A stretch of 64,000 nucleotides of DNA from Adiantum capillus-veneris (GCA_014529385.2 CM043955.1:149871640-149935639); one strand, 5' to 3'. Positions 21,546 to 33,255 are shown, counted from the stretch's first letter. Notes: a model not told the origin generated them from the sequence alone. A program made the numbers and translations.

Positions 21546-22295
21546 TCACTGCATGGCCAATTGCCAATTCCCGGAGTCCTTCATTTGCATTGCTTCCTTG
21601 TAACATGAAGGCTCATTGCAATCAGTGAACATGACATAGTTCATAGATGGAACAAACCTATCAGGAGGTCGTGTGACACGTCCAGATCTACGCACAATAG
21701 GTGGCTCAGGCTCAGCCACAACCCGTGGTTCCACTCTATCCTGTCCTTGCTCCTCTTGAGCCCTGACATTTTGTCTTGCACGTGCAGGTCCATCTTCTTG
21801 GAAGACAACTCTTCTAATCTCCTCAACCCTCTCTGGTTTAGAATGATATTTGGATTCATTAAAGTGAACATCATTGCTGCGGACAACCTTTTTGGATTCG
21901 GGATCCCAAAGTCTGTACCCCATCTCACCAGAATTACCATAGCCTAGAAAGATGCACTTTCTACTCTTTGGCTCAAGTTTGTTCCTAAATTCCTTTGGAA
22001 CGTGAGTATATGCCTCACAACCAAAGACTCTTAGATGCTTGTATGAGGGCATTTTGCCTGACCATACCATCTCTGGCACTGAATCCTTCTGCAAACCCTT
22101 GCTAGGAGATCTATTTACAAGATGAGCAGCTGTTGATACAGCTTCAGCTCAAAACCCATTTGGCAGTTGTGCATTAGACAACATACTTCTGACCTTCTCT
22201 TGTATGGTCCTATTCATCCTCTCAGCAACACCATTTTGAGGAGGATTGTAAGGAGCAGTGAGTTCACGTTTTATACCTTTTGACTCACAAAAGTC
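21546..22295 (-). pseudogene. C1 integrase C-terminal part and linker
   Basis: At 22295-22150 the frame reads NGVAERMNRTIQEKVRSML, containing the catalytic E, then a TGA replaces W in NGF*AEAV. The ORF 22094-21546 carries the integrase C-terminal block (LRVFGCEAYTHVPKEFRNKL, KCIFLGYG, GYRLWDPESKKVVRSNDVHF) and the hydrophilic linker to RT. A TGA stands just before the RT start. Confidence 0.9.
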
Positions 22296-23438
22296 CTAAA
22301 AGGCCTTTGAAACATACTCTCCACCATTGTCAGTGCGTAAGCATTTAAGCTTCTTGCCACTCTGATTCTCCACAAGTGTCACAAACGTTTTGAAAACACT
22401 AAACGCTTCATCCTTGTGCTTGAGAAAGTAAACCCATACTTTCCTCGAGTAATCATCTATAAATGTCATAAAGTAAGAAGCTCCCCCTAGAGATAGGTTA
22501 GGCATAGGTCCACACAAATCACTATGAACAAGTGCCAACTGTGTATCTCTTCTACTGCTTCTATGCTTATGTGGCTGCTGTGTTTGCTTACCATACAGAC
22601 AATGTTCAGAGAATTCAAAATCATTAAATGAAAAGCCAGGAAAATAACCAGAACGAGACAAGATTTCCATTCCCTTCTTGGACATATGTCCTAACCGGCT
22701 ATGCCACAAAGAAACGTTCGGCTGCTCGGTTACGTTGATTACATTTTTAGAGACATTTGATACATAAATCATGTAAAGTCCTCCAGACTTTACTCCATGT
22801 GCTACTGTCATAGAACCCTTGGATATCTTCCACATGTTCTGTCCAAAAGTGGTGACGTAGCCAGCATCATCAAGTAAACCTGTGCTGATCAAGCTCTTTG
22901 TAATTGCGGGAACATGTCTCACATTCTTCAGCGTGAAAGAAGAGCCATTCGGAAACTTCAATTGAACATCTCCAACACCTAAGATCTCACATGTCTGCCC
23001 ATTGCCTAGCCGAACATGATCTTTAGTGGTCACATAAGAGGTAAACCACTCCTTGTTTGGAGACACATGAAGTGATGCCCCTGAGTCTATAATCAAGTCA
23101 CTCAGTGCATTTCCATCAGATGATGTAAGAAGAGCTGAGTCCATTGTATTCTTCAAGAAGTAGATGTCTCCGGACACTAGACTGTCATCCTCTGCAACAG
23201 TGTTTGTAACATTTATTTCTTGAATCTTCATTGAGGACTTGTTCTTCTCACCATGGTCTTCAGCTTTCTCTTTGCCTTTTTCTGCTTTCCATTCTCTGCA
23301 GTCTCTTTTCATGTGACCCTTCTTGCCACAATGGTAGCATTCTATGTCACTCTTGCCTTTAGCACTGCGGGACTTGCTACGAGACTGATTCCTCTTTCCA
23401 CCTTTGTACTTTTTTTTCTTTGGTCCTTCCCCTGACAA
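22296..23438 (-). pseudogene. C1 nucleocapsid, protease and integrase core
   Basis: The frame is open for 380 codons. An intact knuckle CYHCGKKGHMKRDC lies at residues 34-47, protease DSGASLHVSP at about 117, then SLWHSRLGHMSKKGM and HCLYGKQ (GAG-pre-integrase and integrase zinc region). The integrase core runs from LVHSDLCGPMP through FIDDYSRKVWVYFLK to LRTDNGGEYVSKAF. A TAG codon follows, where relatives have Q. Entry from gag needs a one-base frame change near 23440. Confidence 0.95.
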
Positions 23439-24045
23439 CTAAGGTTGTTCCTTTGCCTTTGTCCATTGTCTTTCTATTGGTTTCTTCAGTAAGCAGACTT
23501 CCTTCTACACCCGCTATGTTCAAACCATCTGGAGGTGCAGAATTACTCAAAGCTGTGCGAAAAGTGTCCCAACTTTCTGGCAATGTGATCAACAGGAACA
23601 TAGCTCTAACAGGTTCATCAAACTTGACACCTTGAGCTGACAACTGACTATAGATTGTGTTGAATTCATTCAGATGATTGGACATAGGTGTCCCTTCTTT
23701 CATCTTCAAGTCAACAAGCTTCTTAAGCCAGTATACCTGTGAAGCTGCACTCTGCTTCTCATAAAGATCACTCAACTTTAACCATGCTTGATAAGCCGAC
23801 ATCTCGTCTGCTACATTGAAGTAAACGCTTTCTGCCAAAGTCAGCATAATGGTAGAAAGTGCCAATTCATCCATTTTGCTCCATTCATCTTCGTCCATAT
23901 CTTCTGGTTTTATCCCCTCGAGCTTTATAGGTTTTATCTGCTTCTTTTGTACCAACACGTGCCAAATCTGCTTCTTCCACAATGGGAAATTGGTTCCATC
24001 CAGCTTCTTGATATTGTAAAGAGCAGTGTCCTGTGATCCAGCCAT
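23377..24045 (-). pseudogene. C1 gag (UBN2 type)
   Basis: The ATG is at 24045. The frame reads KLDGTNFPLWKKQIWHVLVQ, the hallmark of copia gag, then AYQAWLKLSDLYEKQSAASQ, KMKEGTPMSNHLNEFNTIYS and LLITLPESWDTFRTALSN. It runs out of frame just before the zinc knuckle, overlapping the next frame by 62 bases. Confidence 0.95.
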
Positions 24046-25115
24046 AGCTACGCTTCACAATAGTTTACTTTACTGGAAAAATTCGGCAGAGTTTCCCTTG
24101 TAAACTGACCTCTGAACCAATATCAACCTATCAAATGAACCAAGAAAGCTTCAGATTTTGCTGAAATTTTGGCAAAATCTCCTTTGTAAAATGGCTCTGG
24201 TGTACTAAAAACAGACCAAAAAACACTGTCTCTCTGACACTGTAAGCTGCGGGTAAACCTGTCCTGCACCTGTACTGTCTCTCACTGTCCTGTCACTGTC
24301 CTATAAGCATAGACTGCGACAATGCCTCAATGACAGTAAAGCAAAGATGCAATCCCAACTGTCTAACTCACAGTCAATACATTGTAGCTGCCTATCTAAG
24401 GGTGCTCGAGGGATCGCTCCAAGACCTGTATCACCGAAAGGATCTCAACATTCGAGAATCCCCCAGCTCAATAAAACCTCACTCGACCCTCAACAAAGGC
24501 TGCAGTAAATCTGACAGTACATAGACTTCCCACAAAGTCATACATCCACAAATTTCCCACTGTATGCTGTAACCGCTGCGGCGGTTGTTTGCTGCGTGAC
24601 TCACAGCCAGCAAACCCTCAACAGACATACATCATCTCTGACAATACATCCCATGTGGAAGTACCTGCAATGTCAGGATGAAATCTGGAATATCAATCAG
24701 CAAACACAAGCTACCTGATGAACTAGTGGATGTCGCCTACAGTCTGTGTGTAGATGCGCCCGTGTCGTATGTGACACGCCTCCAAGAACTGTGAGCCGTC
24801 CTTCGATGTATAGACAGCCACAAATCAACACTCTGGGAGTGTCGATATCCTCAGCACCTGCAGTCGTAGGCCGAAAACCCCAAATTTGCAGAGTCGGATC
24901 TGCACCCGTCGAGACCACATAGTCGAAAATGGCCTGCGCAGACCTTTGTCGAAGCCGAACGGTGGCCGAGATGACCTCAGAATGAAATTCTGACAACACC
25001 AAGCCCTTTGGGCTATCCCACGAGATTTGGGGCCGTGTCTTCGTCTGTCGAATTTCACTCCAATCTGAGTTGGTGACTCTAGCCTTCTGTAGTGCTGCCC
25101 CGAGCCTCAATCTGA
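24046..25115 (-). other. C1 5' leader
   Basis: About 1.07 kb of untranslated leader with repeated ACTGTC/TGTCCTG words near 24220-24310. The 159-codon frame at 24697-25176 runs into the LTR and has no recognised homology. The leader shares phrases with the older copia remnant at 4240-4460. Confidence 0.7.
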
Positions 25116-25127
25116 GCTCTGATACCA
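25116..25127 (-). promoter_or_regulatory. C1 primer-binding site (tRNA-iMet)
   Basis: TGGTATCAGAGC on the - strand, two bases from the LTR end. It is the standard initiator-Met primer site. Confidence 0.95.
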
Positions 25128-25129
25128 GT

Positions 25130-25309
25130 TGAAGGAGTACGAGCGAAAGTGCGACGCGAGAAGAAGAGCACGGCAATATGGTGAACTCGCTCTACTGTAA
25201 TGTGTAGAGCATAGTGAGTTCTTATTAGGTTTTTACAAAAGAATATGTGTACATACCTGGCGGCCCGCCCACTTACCTGGGCGACCACATTGGGCTTTAT
25301 ACCCCAACA
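25130..25309 (-). repeat. 5' LTR of C1
   Basis: A 180-bp LTR. It lacks the 12 bases present as a local duplication in the 3' LTR. Confidence 0.95.
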
Positions 25310-25403
25310 GGTGGTCCATCATGTTAGGAAATAGGATGTAGCTAAGTAGATACTAGAGTGGCTTACTTAATGGAGAGGGACAAGTTTTCACAAGAGAGAT
25401 TAT

Positions 25404-25405
25404 AG

Positions 25406-25452
<47 letters not shown>
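25404..25452. repeat. (GA)n microsatellite
   Basis: About 24 GA units. Confidence 0.95.
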
Positions 25453-25453
<1 letters not shown>

Positions 25454-25926
25454 ACGATATGTGTGGTTCACCCAATGTGGGCTACATCCACGGGAAAGCA
25501 GCCACTCAATGGCTTCAGTACTTCAAACAAAAAGTAGGTTACAAAGGGATTATACCCTTAATAGAGCTCCCACCTTGCTTCACTCTCACCACCTCACACC
25601 CACCTTGTTGCATCAACTTCACAATGCTACACAATGCTGCATTTTGTGAGTAGAAAAGGTCTGCTTTTATAGGCCACAAGGGCTACCCTCTCTCATGAGA
25701 GGCAACTATGTGTAGCCGCCCTTGTGTAGACAATTCCAAGCTGGACTCTCCAATGCGCCCATGTGTGGCCGTCCTTGAGAAGACAAGTCCGCCGTGAAAT
25801 CGGCCATCGACCATTGACTTTTGACCACCGTCCACCGGCCATGTTTTCTCATCTACTTCTCAAACATCTCTCCCATAGCTATAGCCTCTTGTGGGCCTTT
25901 GCATGGAGGCTTAAGCTCAATTCCAA

Positions 25927-25929
<3 letters not shown>

Positions 25930-25993
<64 letters not shown>
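25930..25993. repeat. Compound (CT)n(CA)n microsatellite
   Basis: About 16 CT units followed by about 16 CA units, the same CT-then-CA order as the tracts at 5042 and 19262. Confidence 0.95.
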
Positions 25994-25994
<1 letters not shown>

Positions 25995-26708
25995 TTAGTA
26001 TGTGGCACAAAGAGATAATAAATCTACTTTAATGGACAACATTAAGTTAGATATAAGGATCAAGTAGTGTGGGAAAGGTTATGTCATGTCACACTAACCT
26101 TAGGAATGATATCGTCTATCTAGTATGAGTGATTCGTGATTTGCGCCAAAATCTCTCAAGTCAATTATGTGAAGGCTAACCTTTCAACTAATGTGTGAAT
26201 TTTGCCAATGGTGACCTATTCATTGCCCAAACTAATCGGTGGTACAACTTAAGTGTCCTACAATATAACCCAATGACATGCAAAACATAGTATATATGCC
26301 TTCAAGTGACAACAATTGTTAATATGGCTATTGGATCCATTAATTAACGATTAATAATTTGGTTTTACTTGATCATTTACCTCCTAGGCAACAAGGTAAG
26401 CCTCATGATGATAATTATCAATTGTTTTAACTCTCTACCTTCCTCTCCCCTAAAAAGAAAATTTTTGTTGACTTTTTGGTTAGCTAGTCAATTACTTCCC
26501 CACACAGTACATATACATATACACAAAGGTGACGGTATCATGTTCACAAAAAACCAACCTTTAGTACAATCTTGTACTAGATAAAATCACAAAATCCCGC
26601 ACATATTTAAGGAGGAATTAAGTTCATCTTGAAGATAGGAGTGTAGCATGTGCTCTGATACCATTGCACGATGGGATTATGATGCACTTGTAAATATCAA
26701 AACAAACT

Positions 26709-26710
<2 letters not shown>

Positions 26711-26764
<54 letters not shown>
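26711..26764 (-). repeat. (CT)n tail of LINE L2
   Basis: About 27 GA units on the + strand form the CT tail directly after the L2 3' end on the - strand. Confidence 0.85.
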
Positions 26765-26768
<4 letters not shown>

Positions 26769-27094
26769 GTTGTCATCCTTGAAGATCAAATATGACCTAT
26801 GGGACCAAAAGACAAATTGTGTGGGGTGTGTGGGTGATATAATGGAAATGAGTGTTGCCATAGAGAGTCCACATTATGGTTGGAGAGGAATGTGTGTAGG
26901 GAGAGGAGAGCTCATGGTTGAAAATGTGGGGAAAGCAAGCTCTAATGTATCAAAATTTGAGCACTGAAGTAGGGTGTGATGCTCATACTCACACACTTTA
27001 TGTCTCCATAAAGTGCATAGTCGATGAGACTCATCGCTTGTGCCTCAACACAGTGTCTCACATCGTAGGAATGAGAGTCGAGCTAGATGAGGAC
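26765..27094 (-). pseudogene. LINE L2, 3' part
   Basis: On the - strand this aligns base by base, with many substitutions, to L1 at 5250-5600. It includes the sequence around the zinc motif (GAGTCTCATCGACT/GTGAGTCTCATCGACT phrases), the block ATGAGCTCTCCTCTCCCTAC, and the 3' word TCCCATAGGTCATATTTGA (complement at 26786-26804). The zinc-motif frame is destroyed. The upstream edge, 27094, is the junction with transposon D1. The LINE resumes at 33608. Confidence 0.75.
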
Positions 27095-27345
27095 CTAAGT
27101 TGCATTATGTGTTAAATGAAAAACAAATAATACACGTTTAATGCATGTTTTATACGATGGCTTGTATTAAACGAGCATAGTATACACTGCCACGTCAGAC
27201 ATTTTGTCGTTTCGTACAATTTTTTGTTTTTTCTATCGAAAACCATTTTCGATCGAAAGGCTCTTCAATAAAAGAATATTTTAAACAAAAACATTTTTTG
27301 ATCGAAAAGTATTGTTATATATTCCACCACAGCAACCCTCTTCTC
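27095..27345 (+). repeat. Left terminal inverted repeat of D1
   Basis: It shares with the right end the terminal CTARGTTGCA, an ACGTTTAA...TTAAACG block and the palindrome TTTCGATCGAAA. Similarity is patchy, so the repeat is old. Confidence 0.65.
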
Positions 27346-27489
27346 ACAAATTCATTCATTTATGGTTTTGAATTCATCGCAAGCTAAAGAGTTTAGAAGG
27401 TGATTTTTCAAACTAAAACTATTTCAAAAAATTTGAGAGGTATTAAAATGAATAATTTAAAAAAATAGATTTGAATAGGTTAATTTGTT

Positions 27490-28072
27490 GTCTCTCTATT
27501 TTGTGTTTAAGCATAGCCTCATACTTAAAGAGAGACGTTAGGAACTAAATAGAGATTGTCTACCATTGTGTGGAGTGAAAGCTCACACTTGGAGATGGTT
27601 TAGGAATATTTACCTGCTATCTATCATTGTGTAGAGGGTAAATTCACACTTATAGATAGTTCAGGTTTAATTTAAATATAAATATTACCACTATTATGTA
27701 GAGTTATTAACTCACACTTAGAGGTAATTTAAAGTTTCATTTGTAATTTATTTATTCAATTTTGTTGTGTAGAGTCTATCACACTCCAAATTGAATAAAG
27801 AAATGGAGTTTCTCTCTGCATCTTTGTGCTCGAGCCATGGTCTCACACATGGATAGAGATTTACAATGAGATAAATATTGCTTTGCATGAGAAATATTGT
27901 GCAAAGTGATATATTAATACTTCAGAGATATTTTTAATATGTTATGTCAGAGCATATGTTCACACTTTGTATTGAATAGAGATATCTGTCCTATTGCGTT
28001 AAGAGTACAAGCTCACACTTCAGCTCGATAGTCACGACTTTGAGTGAAATGTTCAACAAAGCAAGGCTATCG
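27490..28072 (+). repeat. Left hairpin array of D1
   Basis: About nine consecutive imperfect inverted repeats at roughly 60-70 bp spacing. The loops keep a common pattern, GTGTAGAG, 4-7 bases, then CTCACACTT, while the stems differ. Clear examples are stem CTATCTAT (27617-27624) with ATAGATAG (27652-27659), stem TTTATTCAATTT (27751-27762) with its exact complement (27788-27799), and stem CGATAG (28026-28031) with CTATCG (28067-28072). Conserved loops with changing stems imply selection for, or repeated copying of, a folded shape rather than plain tandem duplication. Confidence 0.75.
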
Positions 28073-28330
28073 TCCTCTTAATTTGGATAAACACAAGAAG
28101 CCATTCAAAGTTTAAAATTGTGGTCCTTAGACCAAAGTGTTTGCTTAAATCAACGGAAGCTCGATAGCTTTTCTTTACAAAATGTCAAGTTGTTAATAAC
28201 GTGGAAAGCACAACACATAGAGATAGTAAATTGAATGAGCAAAGTGTATAGTGAATATGTTAGTTATTCAATAGGATAGACTTAACAAATTTTATTTATG
28301 ATTTCATGTAATTTATTGTTCGTGTCCATC

Positions 28331-29835
28331 ATGGTGAAAGGATCGGAGTGGAGTTATGAAGATGAGGTGGGGGTGAAAAAAACAACATCACGCTTAAGAT
28401 GTAAGTCTTGTGCTCATTTTTTTAGCGCAAATGAAAGTAGAATAAAAAAACATTTATTTAAAGTACATGGCAATGTTGCATCTTGTAAGAGCATCCACCG
28501 AGAGAAATCTATGAAAGATTTTCCAAATATGCCAAGAAGGCGGAGGCAATCATATCCAATAAAGGAAAGGGTGCACCCAAGGGTTCGTCTCATCAATGGC
28601 CATGGAAGTGGAGAATTCTCTTAGAAATGAAGAGAGGCAACCAATGAGTAATCAATTTTCACCATCAATGAGTTAGAATAACTTACATCCTGCTGGAGCG
28701 TTGGGATCTACCTAAGCATCTCCATCAACATCAACATTTTCACATAGATCTATAAGTGTGTCAGCTCGTGGTGGTGCACAAATGCTACACCAAGCATTCA
28801 ACAAACACTAGATGCTTGAGCTACATCTCAAGTGGATTCGAGCATTTGTCACATGCAGGATTTTGTTTAATGTGTTGCGCAATCTGATTTTTAAAGATGC
28901 ATTGATGAGCAGTGCCAAAAAAGGGTTCATCATGCTAGATTATAATAAAATGCACATAGAAAACCTTGACAAAGTGAAAGATAGTTTTGAATCTATTCTC
29001 AAATGCACCTTGTTGGATTTTGTACCATCATATGGTTGCAAAATAGCACTTGATGGATTGACAAATTGTCAGAAGAAGCCATTGATCGATGTAATGTTAA
29101 TTTGTCCGAAGGGGTCCATCTTTCTAGAGGCCATTGACGCATCCTTGAAAGAGAAAACTAGTACTTTTCTATCAAGGATTTATGAGAGTGCAATAGAAAA
29201 AGTTGGTGGTCCAAAAAATAATATGGCTATTGTTACAGACAATGCGTCTAACTATAAAGCAACTCGATATCAAATTTAGGTCAAATATCCCGAGATCACA
29301 TGGGTACCTTGTACGGCGCACACATTAAATCTGCTTCTGAAAGATATTGGAAAATTGAAATGTGTGAAACAAACTCTCCTTGATGCAAATCACATAGTGA
29401 AGTCATCCGCGAGCATCAATTTTTGTATGCTCTCTTCAGAAGAATGTCTCCCAACAAGGCATTGCAATTTTTTTGTACAACAAGATTTGTGACAGCTTGT
29501 TATGTGCTATTAACATTGCAAGATATAAAGGCCACTCTGCTTGAAACAATTACTGACAAACACTGGGAAGCATGGCTCACCAAGTATTCTAACTATCAGG
29601 ATGGGCCCATCAATGCTCTCAGTTTATTTATTCTTCAAGTTTTTGGAGAAATGTGGAGAAGATTGTGAATGTGACAAAGCCCTTTGTAGATTTGTTGCGG
29701 CTGGTGGACAGAGATTCATTTGTGTTTGGCAAAGTATATTGGTATATGTCTAAAGCCATTCAAAAAGTTACAAAAGGAACAGGGATGGTTGTTGCATTGT
29801 CCTCTTCTAGCAAAACCCCGTACACTCTAAAATAA
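28331..29835 (+). pseudogene. hAT-like transposase (BED finger, DUF659) with lost C-terminus
   Basis: The N-terminus at 28331 begins MVKGSEWSYEDEV and carries a BED-type finger (CKSCAHFFSANESRIKKHLF...H). After a broken stretch, 28812-29279 matches the DUF659 core: PSYGCKIALDGLTN, PKGSIFLEAIDASLKEK and VGGPKNNMAIVTDNASNYKA, with the catalytic-type aspartates. A stop (TAG) at 29277 interrupts it, then VPCTAHTLNLLLKDIGKLK continues. TTRFVTACYVLLTLQDIKAT and VTKPFVDLLRLVDRD follow after another frame change. The reading ends at about 29835. The hAT dimerisation domain expected next was not found. In working relatives this enzyme cuts and pastes the element in the nucleus. Confidence 0.85.
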
Positions 29836-31400
29836 CATGCAACCTTGTTTTTTGAAATTTGTAGGCTGTTTTGTAAGTCTACAATGGTTGCTCAAAGGCT
29901 TGCCACTATCTTACCTTGGCTCACAAACTCTATCCCTTGTGTTGACATGGTCTCGATCACTGCGTGTTCTTTAGGAAGTAAGACAATTGGATGCTTGTGG
30001 GGAGGCAGGGGAGTGTTCTCCATGCTGGCAACCACTTTTTCTACAATTCGATCACGACCAACATCGGTTGTGCGTGGATGATCTTCCCAGTTCACTCGAC
30101 TTCTTAAGATGTACTGGATGTAGCAATGCTGAATAGATGGCTACTTGATTATTGTTCGATAGCAATCACTCTTGATGTATAAACCATTGTAGCAGCACCC
30201 TTGTCAATCCCCCATGCTGGAGATTAGAGAGCTTTAATGGCACAATCTTTTTAGCGTTACCACTGACCATAAACAGGTTGGTGTGCACGAAGTGGTTGCT
30301 GCACAACTTTCTACACTCATTTAGGCTCAACGGCTCGTCCTTGAGCTCATCTTTGTCTTTCCGCTCGATAGATGATTTGTGCTTGCTCGTAATCTAATTC
30401 TTTGGCCATGACTGCAAACCAAAACATTGCCTTAGAGAATAGATTCTCTTTAGTACTTAAGTCATTAAAACCACACACATCACTTAATTCACTTGTACCA
30501 GTAAATTCTAAAGTCATTAAAATCAATTAATTCACTTGAATCACTCAAGTCATTGGCATGACTTGAAAACACTTAACTCACTTGAATCAATTAATCACTC
30601 ACTTCATAAAACGCTTAACTCACTTGAATCACTTAATCACTCAAGACATTAAGCACTTAATTCACTTGAACCACTTAAAGTCATTAAAACCACTTGAATC
30701 ACAGAATTCACTTACATCACTTAAGTCACTTATGCACTATAGTGAGAACGCAAAACATGAGATTTATATTCAATCATCGGCTGGTCGTAGACCAAAATTG
30801 GGTACAATATCATAACCATGTCAATGGGCTCCAGACATACATAGACATAGGTCAAATGCGTTGGGTCAACTTTCAAGATCATATCTTTTTTCGAAGATAA
30901 GGTGGCAATGCATCTTTTTTACAAAACATTTTTTTCCACGTTCCCCGGGATGTGGGAAACAATTTAGTATGTGATGCAAAGTGTGCCATACAATATATAT
31001 GTGGGTTTCCTTAGAGAAAGGGGGAGGCTCGGTAGATATGCATTTTGGCGGAACCTAGGGGTAGTCTTTTCTCCTGCTTTGCCCTGACCTCCGATGATAG
31101 GGATGGAAGCTTTGGGAATGTCTTGGTGGTGGGAAAAGTGGTTGTCGACCCCCCCAATCACAGATGCTCGCATAGACGCCTTTGTCTCCAAAATGCAACA
31201 TTAGGTTGCGACCATGCGGATCATTGTGAATGAAGTGATGGTTGTGGATAAACTTTATTGTCTACAAAACTGCATTGATAATGTGCAAAATATTGCTAAG
31301 GAATCTTTCTATTGTGCCACATGTGTCTAAGTAGTCTTTGATAGCAAGTTTGCTACCATCTAAGTTGCAACCTTGGATCCATTGCCGGATGTGGCCACCA
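29836..31400. other. Unidentified interior of D1
   Basis: No conserved domain was recognised. Short frames occur on both strands (for example 29892-30095 on -). It contains the CACTTAA repeat listed next. Confidence 0.5.
30455..30740. repeat. Degenerate CACTTGAATCA / CACTTAATT repeat
   Basis: The words CACTTGAATCA, CACTTAATTCA and AGTCATTAAAA recur at irregular spacing of about 10-40 bases. It is an imperfect minisatellite built on a roughly 10-base unit. Confidence 0.75.
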
Positions 31401-31402
31401 TT

Positions 31403-32070
31403 CTAGAGTTTGTATACAAGTGTAGGGCATGGACTGTAGAGACATATGGCCATTGACAATATCATCCCTTGATGTTGTATGTCTACCACCGTGGCTTCTT
31501 TAAGAGCTAGTTGCAGTGCCGACGTGCCATGAGGAAGGATTTTGAAACACTTCGCTGCACATATCGGATTTGGGAAGTGAGGATTGTGTATGGCAACTTG
31601 TTTCGCTACATCCCACCTACCCTTACCTAATTGTGACATCGACAAATGAAAAATGGCTTTGTCAGGAAGAAGATGTAGCACCGGAGGCTGGGTGCTCATT
31701 CAAGACTTGCTGCCTCTGAAATAGAAACTTGTGGCATTGCGAAGGCCACATGCTCCCTCTCTCCTTCGACTAGTGTACTAGATGCTGGCTCATTGTCTGT
31801 ACGCTTGCACTTCGAACAAGACTCAATCTTTTCCTTGACCTTTAACTTTGCATGTGACTGCTTCATAAGTTGCATTCCGTCTCGCACACTAGGAAGTGTG
31901 TAAATGGGTCGGATCATGCAGCTATCGAATGAGACAATGATATGCCGACCATTTTTTGACTTGCATTTTCTATAACTCCATTCGAGATAAGGGTAGTGTG
32001 GAAGGAGCTGGTTAGGCATGCCTCCTGTAATTGAGCGAACGAGTGGTGGGAAATGTCTCTGATGAGACAT
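31403..32070 (-). CDS. Unidentified frames inside D1, opposite strand to the transposase
   Basis: Two adjoining - strand frames, 32070-31696 (124 aa) and 31699-31403 (98 aa), overlap by four bases (ATGA). The first has a CSKCKRTDNEP motif near residue 82. I recognise no family for either. They could be a captured host fragment, a second transposon protein, or chance frames. The + strand here also has partly open frames, so coding status is doubtful. Confidence 0.2.
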
Positions 32071-32415
32071 GTAAAATTTGCAGGTGTGGTAGGCTCGATA
32101 TGACGATGCAGGTCATTCTCATGCATCTGATGCAAAAAATGAACGCAACATCCCCCTATGTACTTGCAATGTATTCATGAACGTTTTGTCGCAACCATTC
32201 TAGTAAATACATAGCCATGTCAATGACAAGCACAATTAAAACAACAAAAATAATAAAAACTAAGGATAGACACACCAACTACCTTCAAACACCGTTACTA
32301 TGTGAGACATACAGAGCATGTAGTATATACAGTCACGTTATTTGTTTTCACAAGAAATAGAAACATACAAAAGTGAGAGATAGAGAGGAAGAAAGAAAAC
32401 ATAGAGAAATCCAAC

Positions 32416-33255
32416 CGTGTGAGACATCTATCTCTAACACAAACCTGGATGCTGCAATGGAAGTGCTGACAAATTGTTCAATCAAGCCATTGTTCGAGTG
32501 TGAGAACATGTCTCCAACACAAAGTAATAGTTGAGTAATTTTGAAAATACAAATTTAGCATTGGGACGCAAGTCAAACATGACAACTACGAAAATCTCAA
32601 AACTCTACACATACGATGCATCTAATAACTCGCACAATGATTGGAGACCAAGAGAAGAAAATTATAACTCAACGCTCGTCTCGTTGTTTCAGATACTAGA
32701 TGAATAATATCTACACTCTCAAGCTACAATATCAGATACAGAGAGAAGATAAACTTCAACTCTATTCTTTTATCGTAGTTTGAGATAGAAGATATATAAC
32801 AAATGTGAACTATTCTTGCGTAGCAAAGCACTATGTCGTGCAAACTGTAAACTGCAATCTAGAAATGTTAAATCTAGTTTGTGAAGTGTGAGGCAAGCCT
32901 CCGACACAGCACAAACTAGACACCAATCTATGCTCAAATCAGAAGTCTGAGGTTTCACAAAACCTCTAACACAGCATGAGTGAGACTCTATGCTCCATAC
33001 CCACCCCTGGATCTTTCTAAACCCTCTTGCGAGTGTGACTACTAGAGTCTAACACAACACAAGATATGGAGTCTATCCACCCCTCTAAGCCCTCCCAGAA
33101 GTGTGACTTTGGACGTCTAACACAGCGTGGGATAGGGCTCTAAGACTCCCAGTGCTATTGCAGTGTGACCATAGGTCTAACACATGCAGTCCAACACTCT
33201 ATGCACCTGCAAACCAACCTTGAAGGGCGAGGCATACCTATGCTCAACAAGGCTA
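32416..33255 (-). repeat. Right hairpin array of D1
   Basis: A series of imperfect inverted repeats with loops of the form GTGTGAG, 5-8 bases, CTCTAACACA. This is the reverse complement of the left-arm loop pattern, so the two arms are in inverted orientation. Loops start at about 32418, 32496, 32886, 33033, 33101 and 33162. The best stem is TCTAGTTTGTG (32873-32883) with CACAAACTAGA (32910-32920), an 11-bp perfect match. Another near 33219-33251 pairs CCTTG with CAAGG. Confidence 0.75.

Larger units (their letters stand above)
19775..25314 (-). mobile_element. Complete Ty1/copia retrotransposon C1 with target duplication
   Basis: The body spans 19780-25309 (5.5 kb). The LTRs are 19780-19971 and 25130-25309, with ends TGTTGGGG...CCTTCA read on the - strand. 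A perfect duplication GGTGG flanks it (19775-19779 and 25310-25314). A tRNA-iMet primer site lies beside the right LTR and a purine tract beside the left. The coding order gag, knuckle, protease, integrase, RT, RNase H is the copia order. The LTRs differ by about five substitutions and a 12-bp indel. Four nonsense codons and one frameshift make it non-autonomous. It lies 138 bp from G1. Confidence 0.97.
25315..26710. other. Repeat-rich spacer with an orphan primer-binding site
   Basis: No gene was recognised. It holds a (GA)n tract at about 25404-25452 and a compound (CT)n(CA)n tract at 25930-25993. GCTCTGATACCA at 26652-26663, the reverse complement of the initiator-Met primer site, suggests the 5' junction of another - strand LTR element. 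The region to its right would be that LTR, but no partner LTR was found. Confidence 0.5.

Noticed and set aside
24697-25176. 159-codon gene in the C1 leader
   Set aside because: It runs from the leader into the LTR and primer site of C1 and has no recognised domain.
27490-28072. CRISPR-like array
   Set aside because: Units are imperfect hairpins with variable stems and no identical repeats or unique spacers, and the context is a plant DNA transposon.
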